NCBI RefSeq assembly: GCF_014651675.1
Contig: NZ_BMXI01000018.1
Span: forward strand, 50,665 to 114,664
Source: Roseibacillus persicicus
GTDB lineage: Bacteria; Verrucomicrobiota; Verrucomicrobiia; Verrucomicrobiales; Akkermansiaceae
Direction: 5' to 3'
DNA: 64,000 nt
Shown here: piece after piece, positions 1-7,901 of the stretch
How the letters are laid out: the number at the start of each line of letters is the position of its first letter
Position numbering within the stretch: the stretch's first letter is position 1
Translations under genes and position numbers: made by a program
Notes under the pieces: model-generated
Told to the model about the DNA's origin: nothing
Databases searched by the model: none
What the model saw: the letters and a program-made list of their open reading frames with translations, nothing else

Positions 1-1
1 C

Positions 2-796
2 ATCCAGACCCTCGGTCGCGGAGGCTCCGACCTTTCCGCCATCGCCATTGCCTCTTCGTTGCACGCCGATGTCTGCCAGATTCTCACCGATGTCGACGGA
101 GTCTACACCGCCGATCCCCGGGTCGTCCCCGACGCCCGCAAACTGCCGGAAATCTCCTACGACGAGCTCCTTGAACTGGCCTCCGTCGGCACCAAGGTGA
201 TGCAATCCCGCTCGGTCGAATTTGCCAAAAAGTTCGGCGTCAAATTCGAAGTGCGCTCCTCTCTCAACAATAATCCCGGAACTATCGTGACCGAAGAACA
301 CCCCAACATGGAATCCGTCGTCATTCGAGGCGTCTCAATCGAACGCTCGCAAGCACGGGTCACCATCACCTCCATTCCCGACCAACCGGGCATGTCGGCC
401 AAGATTCTCAACGCCCTCGCGGCGGGCGAGATCAACATCGACATGATCGTCTCCAACATCGCCTCCGATGGACTGGCGCGCCACTCCTTCACGATGCACA
501 CCAGCGACCTCGGACGCGCCCAGGCCGCGCTCCAACCTGTTGTCTCCGAGCTCTCCCCCGATGCCCGGGTCGAGACCGAAGCGGGCATCGGCAAACTCTC
601 GGTCGTCGGCATCGGCATGCGCTCCCACTCCGGAGTCGCCGCCCAAATGTTCCAAGCCCTCGGCGACGAAGGCATCAACATCGGCATGATCTCCACCTCG
701 GAAATCAAGATCTCCGTCACCGTCCCCGAAGCCAAAATCGAAGACGCCGCCCGCGCCGTGCACGCTTCCTTCAATCTGGACAAGGCACCGATGTAG
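2..796 (+). CDS. lysC: Aspartokinase, C-terminal part (gene begins before the window)
   Basis: The reading frame is open from base 2, so only the last 264 residues are present. Aspartokinase phosphorylates L-aspartate at the start of lysine, threonine, methionine and diaminopimelate synthesis in the cytoplasm. Visible are the kinase-domain motif TLGRGGSD at the extreme left and the segment TDVDGVYTADPR, both typical of the family. Two C-terminal ACT-type regulatory domains follow, at about residues 105-175 (with IPDQPGMSAKI) and 190-250 (with GIGMRSHSGVA), where amino-acid feedback inhibitors bind in characterised enzymes. The stop is TAG at 794-796. The single-kinase architecture, with no homoserine dehydrogenase fused after the ACT domains, is clear. 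Which isozyme it is (lysC or ask) cannot be decided from this fragment. Confidence 0.95.
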   Translation: MQTLGRGGSDLSAIAIASSLHADVCQILTDVDGVYTADPRVVPDARKLPEISYDELLELASVGTKVMQSRSVEFAKKFGVKFEVRSSLNNNPGTIVTEEHPNMESVVIRGVSIERSQARVTITSIPDQPGMSAKILNALAAGEINIDMIVSNIASDGLARHSFTMHTSDLGRAQAALQPVVSELSPDARVETEAGIGKLSVVGIGMRSHSGVAAQMFQALGDEGINIGMISTSEIKISVTVPEAKIEDAARAVHASFNLDKAPM

Positions 797-963
797 TCTG
801 ACGCAAAGCCCTTGCCCTCGCCCCGTGCGAGGACATGCTTGATTCTGACTCAAGGCCTGAGCCTGCGCTTTTAAAACAGCCAAAGTCCATTGATTGTTTT
901 TCTTGAAATAAACAGAGCGAGCCCTTATCCCTCGCGCCCGCGCAATCAAAGCGATTGCCCAAC

Positions 964-1038
964 GGTCGGTTAGCTCAGTGGTAGAGCGCCTGCTTCACAC
1001 GCAGGATGTCACAAGTTCAAATCTTGTACCGACCACCA
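964..1038 (+). tRNA. tRNA-Val (anticodon CAC)
   Basis: A complete cloverleaf can be drawn. The acceptor stem GGTCGGT (964-970) pairs with ACCGACC (1028-1034). A D-arm contains TAGCTCAGTGGTAGAGC. The anticodon stem CCTGC/GCAGG encloses the loop TTCACAC with anticodon CAC. The T-arm contains GTTCAAATC. The discriminator is A, and the 3' CCA is encoded (1036-1038). The CAC anticodon reads GTG valine codons. It stands alone, with no neighbouring tRNA or rRNA genes, between aspartokinase and the repeat block. Confidence 0.95.
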
Positions 1039-1121
1039 TTTCTTTCTCTACTTCTCGGAGAAACGTCATTCGAAACCTCCCTCGATGTTCTCCCTTCATC
1101 TCTACGAAATGTAGAACTACG

Positions 1122-1250
1122 CCAATCCGTCAGCACCAATTGGAAAAGAGCACCTCATTCCGTCCCCCCACGGGAATGAGACCACACCATTCTCGCCAAC
1201 CCCTGCGGGAACGAGGCCACATCATTCCGTCAGCCCCAACGGGGCGAAAG
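1122..1250. repeat. Tandem array of ~32-bp imperfect palindromes (array 1)
   Basis: Four successive units of about 30-34 bp follow one another, each of the form ATTCCGTCAGCCCC-NN-CGGGGAAYGAG and each able to fold as a small GC-rich hairpin. They begin near 1122, 1152, 1186 and 1219. The last unit contains GCCCCAACGGGGC (1233-1245) and runs directly into the hairpin module of repeat element A. The units differ in sequence but keep the self-complementarity, as expected if the structure rather than the sequence is maintained. No coding potential is apparent. Confidence 0.7.
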
Positions 1251-1530
1251 AAGATAGCCCGGGGTGCAACCCCGGGATCTAAATGATTACGAAATGTTAG
1301 GACGAGGCGGTGATTCGGAAGTTCTTTCACGGTCCCGAAGTCCGTTCCGAAATCATCGCCCGTGCGCCAGCCGAGCGATGGCCCAACACCCTCACGCTCG
1401 CGCGAAATCCATCGCCTTCCGAATCGCTTCGGGAGGCGAATGAACGAACTCACCCCACACTCGCTTTGACCTTTCCTCGCTTGAATACCCGGGGCTTCAC
1501 CCCGGGCTATCTTCTCTCACCCCGTTGGGG
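1234..1530. repeat. Palindromic repeat element, copy A, with 43-bp terminal inverted modules
   Basis: A left module (1234-1276) and a right module (1488-1530) are inverted copies of each other, matching at 39 of 43 positions by eye. Each module contains two hairpins, CCCCAACGGGG and a CCCGGGG...CCCCGGG palindrome, joined by a segment close to GAAAGAAGATAG. The interior of about 210 bp starts with GACGAGGCGGTGATTCGG (from 1301) and recurs in copies B and C. Short ORFs in the interior recur only because the DNA recurs, and none has a plausible start. The structure resembles a non-autonomous mobile palindromic element, but no target-site duplication was identified. Confidence 0.75.
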
Positions 1531-1734
1531 TTTTCAGAAATCTGACTTCTCGCAAAACACAACCTGACGACTAGAGTCTCACTCTTTTGAGGACTCTTCG
1601 CCGACCTCCCCAGCCCCGAGCTTTCCTCACAACTGCGGAGCCACCCGAACTAACGACCACCCACACTCATCACCATTTCCCTCCTTTTCCTCGAAAATCA
1701 AAACCACGCCATCTTGCCAACCCCAACCGAAACG

Positions 1735-1830
1735 AGCCCCCCATTCCGTCAGCCCCGGCGGGAAAAACCACTCTTTTCCGCCAGCCCCTGCGGAAACGTG
1801 ACAACATCATTCCGTCAGCCCCAACGGGGC
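1735..1830. repeat. Tandem array of ~32-bp imperfect palindromes (array 2)
   Basis: Three further units of the same hairpin type as at 1122-1250 lie here. They start near 1742 (ATTCCGTCAGCCCCGGCGGG), 1774 (TTTCCGCCAGCCCCTGCGG) and 1808 (ATTCCGTCAGCCCCAACGGG). As in array 1, the last unit merges into the left hairpin module of the next long element (copy B). The repeated association of the short-hairpin array with the left end of the long element suggests that they form one composite unit. Confidence 0.65.
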
Positions 1831-2092
1831 GAAAGAGGATAGCCCGGGGTGCAACCCCGGGATCTAAATGATTGCGAAATGTTAGGACGAGGCGGTGATT
1901 CGGAAGTTCTTTCACGGTCCCGAAGTCCGTTCCAAAATCATCGCCCGTGCGCCAGCCGAGCGATCGTCCAATGCCCTCACGCTCACGCGAAATCCATAGC
2001 CTTCCGAATCGCTTCGGGAGAGCTCGTGAACGAACTCACCCCACACTCGCCTTGACCTCTCCTCGCTTGAATACCCGGGGCTTCACCCCGGG
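1819..2092. repeat. Palindromic repeat element, copy B
   Basis: The left 43-bp module (1819-1861) is nearly identical to that of copy A. The interior beginning GACGAGGCGG (1886) is also nearly identical to copy A for about 190 bp. The right end is truncated after the CCCGGGG...CCCCGGG palindrome (2074-2092), so the distal CCCCGTTGGGG hairpin is missing. Copy C follows at once. This looks like a tandem duplication of the interior between one left and one right module. Confidence 0.75.
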
Positions 2093-2347
2093 ATCATATC
2101 GATAAAGAATTGGTGGACGAGGCGGTGATTCGGAAGTTCTTCCACGGTCCCGAAGTCCGTTCCAAAATCATCGCCCGTGCGCCAGCCGAGCGATGGTCCA
2201 ACACCCTCACGCTCGCGCGAAATCCATAGCCTTCCGAATCGCTTCGAGAGGGCGCTTGAACGAACTCACCCCACACTCGCTTTGACCTTTCTAACAACCC
2301 TCTACCCGGGGTTGCACCCCGGGCTATCCTCTTTCACCCCGTTGGAG
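2093..2347. repeat. Palindromic repeat element, copy C
   Basis: The interior (GACGAGGCGG from 2116) matches copies A and B. The right module (2305-2347) has the CCCGGGG...CCCCGGG palindrome, the CTATCCTCTTTCA linker and CCCCGTTGGAG. No left module of its own precedes it, because copy B abuts. The element ends a few bases before the stop codon of mqo (2351-2353). The TTTTCAGAAA that supplies that stop is also found at the corresponding outer edge of copy A (about 1530-1540). Confidence 0.75.
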
Positions 2348-2350
2348 TTT

Positions 2351-3862
2351 TCAGAAACTCTGGTAATCCAATCCCAAGCGCTGGATGGCGGATTGGGCGA
2401 GTTCGCGGTAGCGGTCGGCTTTGGAAGGGTCCTTAAGGTCTTCGTTGAAGTTGGGAATCATCTCCTCGATCTTGCGCCTCCCTTCCTCACTTTCGAGCAT
2501 CTCGGGAAGACATTTCTTAATCACCTCCAGCACAATATGAACGGAAACCGACGCACCAGGCGATGCACCTAAAAGAGCGGAAATGCTTCGATCATCGGAA
2601 GTGATGACTTCGGTGCCGTAGTGCACGATCCCAGCCTCACCGTCTTCCTTTTTGATGGCCTGAACCCGAATCCCCGCATCAATGAGTTTCCAATCCTCCG
2701 CTTTAGCTCCGGGATAGAAGACGTGGAGCACGTCCAATCGATCCTGCATTGATTGAGTCCCTTGCTGAACAAGGTATTTCACCAAAGGCAGGTTGCTCAC
2801 CCCGACCTTGAGCAAGGTAGCCAAGTTGTGCGGCTTGACCGTCGAGGGCAGGTCGAGAAACGAACCTTTGCCATGCAAAAACTTCGTCGTCCACGAGGCG
2901 AAGGGGCCGAACAGCAAGGACTTCTCGCCATCTAAAATACGGGTATCCAGATGCGGCACTGCCATCGTCGGCGCGGCCTCCAAGGCTTGCCCGTAGACCT
3001 TGGCCTGATGCTTGGCGATGACCTCGGGGTTCTTGCAAATGAGCCATTGCCCACCGATGGGAAAACCACCCAAACCCTGCGCCTGGGGAATTCCGGCCTT
3101 TTGCAAAAGCTGAAGACTTCCCCCACCGGCGCCCACGAAGACGAATTTAGCGGAAGTGACCGTGAGCTCTTCGGTAGCGAGATTTTCCACCAGCACATCC
3201 CAGCCCCTCTCCGTTTTCTCCAGACCCACTACTTTGTGACCTGTGAGGGCACTGCAGTTCTCCTGCTCGCTCAGCCATTCAACGAGGCTCAAGGCAATCG
3301 CGCCAAAGTTCACATCAGTCCCCTCCTCCATGCGGGTCGCGGCGATGGGAACGTCGGGATCACGCTCATCTAACAGCAACGGAGCCCACGAACCGATTTC
3401 GCCCCGATCGGTGCTGTAAGTCATGCTCTCGAAGAAGTGATGATTCGCCATCCCCTTGTGCCGTTGGCGTAAAAACTCCACCTGCTGGTCGCCGTGGACG
3501 AAAGACATGTGAGCCACCGGATTGATGCAATCACGCGGATTGGCGATCATGCCCTTTTCCACCGCATAAGCCCAGAACTGGCGGGAAAACTCAAACTGCT
3601 CGAAAATCTTGATCGCGTTCGAGACATCAACCGAACCGTCCTTTGCCTGGTCCGGGGTATAGCTCAACTCACAGATCCCCGCGTGCCCGGTCCCCGCATT
3701 GTTCCAACCATTGGACGCCTCCTTGGCGAACTCGTCAGTGACCTCGAGGAGTTGAATGGAGAGTTTGGGGTCCAGGGACTTGAGCAAAGCGCCAAGGTTG
3801 GCCGACATAATGCCGGAACCGATGAGGACAACATCGGTTTGAGACAGCTGTTTGGATGACAT
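2351..3862 (-). CDS. mqo: Malate:quinone oxidoreductase
   Basis: Predicted 503-residue peripheral membrane flavoprotein that oxidises L-malate to oxaloacetate and passes electrons to the quinone pool, serving the TCA cycle in place of NAD-linked malate dehydrogenase. The N-terminus has the FAD-binding stretch DVVLIGSGIMSANLGALL. Family landmarks include NGWNNAGTGHAGICELSYTP, the GGGSLQLLQKAGIPQ region and GASPGAS near the C-terminus. The length is normal for Mqo. The frame is open for another 35 codons upstream, but the ATG at 3862 (MSSKQLSQTD) gives the expected N-terminus and is preferred. It is transcribed away from the gene at 4071. The stop codon lies within the outer edge of repeat element C. 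Confidence 0.93.
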   Translation of the reverse strand: MSSKQLSQTDVVLIGSGIMSANLGALLKSLDPKLSIQLLEVTDEFAKEASNGWNNAGTGHAGICELSYTPDQAKDGSVDVSNAIKIFEQFEFSRQFWAYAVEKGMIANPRDCINPVAHMSFVHGDQQVEFLRQRHKGMANHHFFESMTYSTDRGEIGSWAPLLLDERDPDVPIAATRMEEGTDVNFGAIALSLVEWLSEQENCSALTGHKVVGLEKTERGWDVLVENLATEELTVTSAKFVFVGAGGGSLQLLQKAGIPQAQGLGGFPIGGQWLICKNPEVIAKHQAKVYGQALEAAPTMAVPHLDTRILDGEKSLLFGPFASWTTKFLHGKGSFLDLPSTVKPHNLATLLKVGVSNLPLVKYLVQQGTQSMQDRLDVLHVFYPGAKAEDWKLIDAGIRVQAIKKEDGEAGIVHYGTEVITSDDRSISALLGASPGASVSVHIVLEVIKKCLPEMLESEEGRRKIEEMIPNFNEDLKDPSKADRYRELAQSAIQRLGLDYQSF

Positions 3863-4070
3863 GAACAAATGGTTGATTAGGCAGGTCCAGCATGCTTGCG
3901 AGACCCGTAGGGTCCGCGTCCATATACCAAGGGCAAAGCGCTCGCAAGGCCTCCACCACAATCCCACGAAATACTTCTTTCGCTTCTTCCTCCGCGAGCA
4001 GTCCTTCGCTCGCCCCCTCTCAATTTACCTTGCCCCCCGACAGCCTTTTCCCAAGCATGAACTCAAGCTC

Positions 4071-4577
4071 ATGAAGAAGATTTTACTCCTTGCTGCGGCC
4101 CTTTTAGGCATCGCTGGATATCTATACTTTCACTTCTCGACCCCTCGAGTCTTGGAGAGACGCTTGGACTCCCTTCTCGACACCATGAGCTTCGGCGTAG
4201 TGACGCTGAAAGATATGGAGAAAGAAGGAGACGACTTCGCCTCGCATTTTGCCCCCGAGATTGTCTTTTCAGGCTCAGGAAACGAAATCGTTGCCGGCTC
4301 AGCCACCCCGGACAGCATGAAAGATCTTTACCTCATGCGATTCCGGGTAGCCTCAAAAAGCGCGAACGCAACCACCAAGGGAGATGTATCCATTACCGTT
4401 CTCTCGGCCGATCGTGCGGAAATGAAGGCAACGATCGACGTTAACATCATCCTACGGGACAACACGTCCTACCCCCAAGTCATGCCCGTTCATCTCGTTT
4501 GGGAAAAGATAAACGGAAAGTGGGTCATAGCCGAAGTCCAACTTCTGGAGCCCACTGACGGAGGAATCAACGCCTAA
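4071..4577 (+). CDS. Membrane-anchored protein of unknown function
   Basis: 168 residues starting MKKILLLAAALLGIAGYLYFHF, a positively charged N-terminus followed by one hydrophobic segment. This is either an uncleaved signal anchor or a signal peptide. The remaining ~145 residues alternate helix and strand with the ending VHLVWEKINGKWVIAEVQL, which recalls the last strands of NTF2/SnoaL-like cone folds. That resemblance is only by pattern and no function is assigned. The start was chosen at the ATG in front of the hydrophobic stretch; the frame is open further upstream but without a credible protein sequence. It lies between divergent mqo and downstream rpoN, with 150 bp to the latter. Confidence 0.75.
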   Translation: MKKILLLAAALLGIAGYLYFHFSTPRVLERRLDSLLDTMSFGVVTLKDMEKEGDDFASHFAPEIVFSGSGNEIVAGSATPDSMKDLYLMRFRVASKSANATTKGDVSITVLSADRAEMKATIDVNIILRDNTSYPQVMPVHLVWEKINGKWVIAEVQLLEPTDGGINA

Positions 4578-4665
4578 GTTAGAGGATTCAAAGCGCTTCA
4601 CCGCTGCCCCTCAGCGAGGAAAGAAGCCTTCGCGCAACTGTTACCCGAAGGCTCGACTGACTTTT

Positions 4666-4682
4666 TGGCATAAAAACTGCTT
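4666..4682 (+). promoter_or_regulatory. Putative sigma-54 (-24/-12) promoter of rpoN
   Basis: The sequence TGGCATAAAAACTGCTT has GG at 4667-4668 and GC at 4679-4680, exactly the 12-base phasing required for sigma-54 promoters. It matches the consensus TGGCAC-N5-TTGC at all but two positions. Transcription would begin near 4692, leaving a ~36-nt leader before the ATG at 4728. Lying directly in front of rpoN, it suggests autoregulation. Confidence 0.6.
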
Positions 4683-4727
4683 TATTTCTGGTGTAGTCGA
4701 AAATTTCAGCTATTGATCAACCACGTC

Positions 4728-6128
4728 ATGGCTGGTCCAGCACTCTCCCAGAACCTCTCCCAATCCCAAACGCTCGCACCTCAGATGCGGCAGAGCTTGG
4801 AGATTTTGCAGGCTAACACTCTGGAGCTTTCGCAACTTCTACGCCAACAGATTGAGATTAATCCAACTCTGGAAGACATCACCGAGAGCGACTCAATCGA
4901 GGACCTTGATTTCGACGAGCCCGATGAGGATGATTTCGACGATCACTTCGATAGCTACGACGATGATCTCCGAGACCTTGCCATCATGGAAAACCGGAAT
5001 CTGGGGAGTAATCCGGATTCCGAGGAGCGCCGCGAATTTCTCTACAACTCCCTCGTTGCCCCAGAAAGCTTGGCCAGCCACTTGCTCAATCAGATTGAAG
5101 AGTCCGCATTAGCCGAGGATTTGCGTCTCGCCTGCATGGCGCTCGTGGGCAATCTCGATGAGCGCGGATTCTTTGCCGAGCCTCCCGAAGAGCTGGCCGC
5201 CCGGCTGGAAATTCCCGGGGAGATGATGGAGGATGCCCTCGCTCTTTTGCACACTCTGGACCCGCCCGGCATTGCAGCTCGCAATCTGCAGGACTCCCTT
5301 CTTCTTCAACTCGAACGTCTCGGTCTGGCCGATTCACTGGAACACCGAATTATTTCCACACACCTCGATAACTTGGCCCGCAAGCAATACCCGCAAATCG
5401 CCCGCGCCATGAAGGTAACGGTCGACAACGTGGCCCGCGCGGCAGAGCACATCGCTGCCTTGGACCCTTCACCTGGAGCCATCTTTGACGGGACCCGGAA
5501 CCCCGTCATCTCCGCCGACGTCCGCATCATTCGCGATGAAGTAGGGCAATGGGTCGCTCAGTCCACCAACGAGAATCTCCCCCGGCTCCGGATAGCCGAC
5601 AGCTACAAGGACATGCTGTCCTCCACGCCCGACAAAAAGGTTCGCTCCTACCTTCGGGATCAGATCCGCGATGGGCGCGTTCTCATCCGGGCCCTGGACC
5701 AAAGACAGGACACCATCATTGCCATCACGACAGAGATCATCCGCCATCAGCCCGACTTCCTCGAAAAAGGCTCGCGCCACCTTCGTCCGCTAACCATGAA
5801 CGATGTCGCGGACACCATCGGCGTCCACCCCACAACCGTATCCCGCGCTGTAGCAGGAAAATATGTCGAAACGCCACAAGGCATTATCGAGATGCGGAAG
5901 TTCTTTGCCACTGGATACCAGACCTCGGGAGGAGGCGACGTCTCCAATGCCGGGGTCCGCCAGACGATTCAGGACATCATCAGCAACGAGAACCCGCAGA
6001 AGCCCATGTCGGATTCTGCGATCGAGAAAGCACTGAACGCACAGGGCATCAAGGTCGCCAGACGAACAGTGGCCAAATACCGGGAGCAGCTCAACATCCT
6101 CCCCTCTCACCTACGCAAGACCTACTAG
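4728..6128 (+). CDS. rpoN: RNA polymerase sigma-54 factor
   Basis: 466-residue alternative sigma factor that directs RNA polymerase to -24/-12 promoters and needs an ATP-hydrolysing activator to open them. The glutamine/leucine-rich activator-interacting region I is at residues 1-45. A strongly acidic region II (DEPDEDDFDDHFDSYDDD) lies at about 50-80. The core-binding and HTH region contains MNDVADTIGVHPTTVSRAV. The C-terminus carries the RpoN box ARRTVAKYRE. The ATG at 4728 (MAGPALSQ) is preferred to the in-frame TTG at 4713. It has its own sigma-54-like promoter and ends 9 bp from the convergent PEP-CTERM gene. The window itself contains no canonical sigma-54 activator: the NtrC-like protein at 27960-29249 lacks GAFTGA. 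Confidence 0.96.
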   Translation: MAGPALSQNLSQSQTLAPQMRQSLEILQANTLELSQLLRQQIEINPTLEDITESDSIEDLDFDEPDEDDFDDHFDSYDDDLRDLAIMENRNLGSNPDSEERREFLYNSLVAPESLASHLLNQIEESALAEDLRLACMALVGNLDERGFFAEPPEELAARLEIPGEMMEDALALLHTLDPPGIAARNLQDSLLLQLERLGLADSLEHRIISTHLDNLARKQYPQIARAMKVTVDNVARAAEHIAALDPSPGAIFDGTRNPVISADVRIIRDEVGQWVAQSTNENLPRLRIADSYKDMLSSTPDKKVRSYLRDQIRDGRVLIRALDQRQDTIIAITTEIIRHQPDFLEKGSRHLRPLTMNDVADTIGVHPTTVSRAVAGKYVETPQGIIEMRKFFATGYQTSGGGDVSNAGVRQTIQDIISNENPQKPMSDSAIEKALNAQGIKVARRTVAKYREQLNILPSHLRKTY

Positions 6129-6137
6129 GCACGAGCC

Positions 6138-6962
6138 TTAGCGACGACGGCGCGACAACATGGCCAGACCGCTCAAAGACACGAGCAACATCGAGCTCGG
6201 CTCGGGGACGGCTTGGGCCGCAGCGATGGTAGGATTGGTCACGCTGTTGGCGATACTACTTTGGATCGCCGCCGAAACCGCGGGAGACGGATTCACGAAA
6301 GGAATGCTCCCGACTACCGCAACCTCTCCATTAACCCCTCCGCTGACCACATTGGACTCGTAGTAAGATTCAATCGCCGCCTGCCGCCCCGCAGCATTGT
6401 AGACTACGGAATTGATGACATCGACTCCACTGGAAAGAGCTGTATCCCGCGCAGCCTGAACTTCGCTGGGTCCATCGCTGAAAAGAAAAAAACCGCCATC
6501 TTCAATCACTGTCATTTGGCTCAGGGTTCCCTCGAAGGTGGAGCTGGCAATCGAAGCCGCTCCGGAGCTAATGGCATCCACATAGCTAATCCCTCCGAAA
6601 GAAAACGGAGCGGAAACATTTCTCACCGCATTCGCAAAGGTCTGGAGATCGCTCGAACTCGACATCTCCATCCATGGAATCGCAGTGGATGTCCCATTGG
6701 CGTTGAAAATCAAGACCGAGGACGCGATTTTCCCGTAAGGACCGGACGCAACGCTGTCGATGAAGCCCTGTTGCTCGAAGGCTTGCGCCACCCCCTCCAT
6801 CATCAGGTCGAAACTGTTTTGCGAGAAAGTTTGCCCATCCACCAAGATCAGAATCTCCGAGTCCACCGGTGCCGCCATCGCGGTAACCGACAGCGCAAGC
6901 ACAGAGAACGCCGAGGCGAGAGTTTTGGAGGCTGAACAACCTGCAGAAAGTTTCGTCTTCAT
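6138..6962 (-). CDS. PEP-CTERM-anchored secreted protein with DUF1194-like domain
   Basis: 274 residues. An N-terminal signal peptide (about residues 1-30, ending ALSVTAMA-AP) precedes a domain starting DSEILILVDGQTFSQNSFDLMMEGVAQAF. This resembles the DUF1194/von Willebrand A-like family, but the MIDAS motif is poor (DGQTFS rather than DxSxS). The C-terminus is a textbook PEP-CTERM sorting signal: VPEPSS, a hydrophobic helix, then RRRR. The protein would be exported, recognised by an exosortase at the PEP motif and processed at the envelope; an exosortase gene lies 54 kb away at 60286-61284. The gene is convergent with rpoN and has a sigma-54-like promoter 60 bp upstream. The molecular role of the mature protein is unknown. 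Confidence 0.88.
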   Translation of the reverse strand: MKTKLSAGCSASKTLASAFSVLALSVTAMAAPVDSEILILVDGQTFSQNSFDLMMEGVAQAFEQQGFIDSVASGPYGKIASSVLIFNANGTSTAIPWMEMSSSSDLQTFANAVRNVSAPFSFGGISYVDAISSGAASIASSTFEGTLSQMTVIEDGGFFLFSDGPSEVQAARDTALSSGVDVINSVVYNAAGRQAAIESYYESNVVSGGVNGEVAVVGSIPFVNPSPAVSAAIQSSIANSVTNPTIAAAQAVPEPSSMLLVSLSGLAMLSRRRR

Positions 6963-7019
6963 GATTTTTAAGAAAATTAAACAATCATGACACGTTTATC
7001 AACCTGTTTTGCAACAGAA

Positions 7020-7036
7020 TGCAAAAACCAAGCCCT
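7020..7036 (-). promoter_or_regulatory. Putative sigma-54 promoter of the PEP-CTERM gene
   Basis: On the minus strand the sequence GGGCTTGGTTTTTGCA (7035 down to 7020) has GG and GC in the correct 12-base phase. The -12 element TTGCA is perfect and the -24 element GGGCTT is weaker. The predicted start is near 7009, about 47 nt upstream of the ATG at 6962. The call is weaker than for the rpoN promoter. Confidence 0.4.
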
Positions 7037-7119
7037 TTCGAATCCCATCACCTTCGGATTCCCAAAAAATTCTTCGCCCAAACGAACTGAACACGAGGAA
7101 GTTCAGTCCTCCAAAAACC

Positions 7120-7821
7120 TCATTTCAAAGGTCCCTTTTCACCCAGTAAACTTCGATCCTTTGAAAGCAAATCGACCAGAATCTTCAGATCCAGGTCCTG
7201 AGACTCGGATCTCTTGGTGTAGCCTGTCGAGGAGTTCGACACGATGCCTTCCAATCCCCCTTGATCTGTTTCGCGCAAGGGAACATCCAGTCCCCGAATC
7301 AAATCCGGCAGCGATTTGCGCTGTCCTATAGACTTGATGACCTGAAATGAGCCTGCCTCCAGAAAGTAGTCGATCACTTCCGGAGCATTCTGCACCCCAC
7401 CATTCCAAACCCACCGAATCCGGTCGATGCTTTCGCCATTGGAGTGATAGAAATAATAGTGAGTGCTACTGCCATCCTCATAGTCGGTGGCCATGTGGGT
7501 CCACTCCAGCAAGCTGTAGCCAGGCAACGCAAACCACTGACCACAGAGGTAGGAATACTCGGTCAGGGTAGAACGATTTTGCACTCCATTCCATAGCTGC
7601 CGTAGTAACGAGAGCGAAGCCGCGTTCCAGGGAAAGGCTGGTGTCGACCCGGCTCCCTCGCTCTCAAGCTTGCTTCGGTCCTTTGCCCAGATCCCAGCGA
7701 CCTCATTGCCAGTGTCGAAGTAGTATGGTTCCGTAAAATCTTCTAGGCCCTGCTTCTTGGGTTCGCCTTGCAAACCCAATGTCAAACCTCCCCAAGCCAA
7801 TGCGACGACTAAAGATCTCAC
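7120..7821 (-). CDS. Secreted protein of unknown function
   Basis: About 233 residues from the GTG at 7821, which gives a signal peptide (VRSLVVALAWGGLTLGLQG) directly at the N-terminus. The frame also has a TTG at 7860 that would add 13 residues, and neither has a clear Shine-Dalgarno. The mature part is rich in Trp and Tyr (for example IRWVWNGG) and has an isolated Cys. No family was recognised. It follows the lolD-like gene on the same strand after 80 bp, so co-transcription is possible. A 7-bp stem with 8-nt loop (7086-7107) lies between this gene and the PEP-CTERM gene and could be a weak terminator. Confidence 0.65.
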   Translation of the reverse strand: MRSLVVALAWGGLTLGLQGEPKKQGLEDFTEPYYFDTGNEVAGIWAKDRSKLESEGAGSTPAFPWNAASLSLLRQLWNGVQNRSTLTEYSYLCGQWFALPGYSLLEWTHMATDYEDGSSTHYYFYHSNGESIDRIRWVWNGGVQNAPEVIDYFLEAGSFQVIKSIGQRKSLPDLIRGLDVPLRETDQGGLEGIVSNSSTGYTKRSESQDLDLKILVDLLSKDRSLLGEKGPLK

Positions 7822-7901
7822 ATGGGGCAAGTTACAAAAAACACGCTGGAAAGCTAGCAAAAGAAAGAACGGTCCTAGCCAGATAATCCAGAACGGTCGC
7901 T

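Noticed and set aside
1122..1830. Possible CRISPR array
   Set aside because: The units are imperfect palindromes with no unique spacers of constant length and no cas genes nearby.
1130..1915. Minus-strand ORFs at 1130-1453 and 1670-1915 with nearly the same protein (NHRLVLTFRNHLDPGVAPRA)
   Set aside because: They translate the duplicated repeat elements and hairpins. The similarity follows the DNA, the ORFs end within repeats, and they have no ribosome-binding site.
3863..4070. N-terminal extensions of mqo (to 3967) and of the gene at 4071 (from 3852)
   Set aside because: The two extensions overlap each other in the divergent intergenic region, and neither reads like protein. Internal ATGs give family-like or signal-like N-termini.
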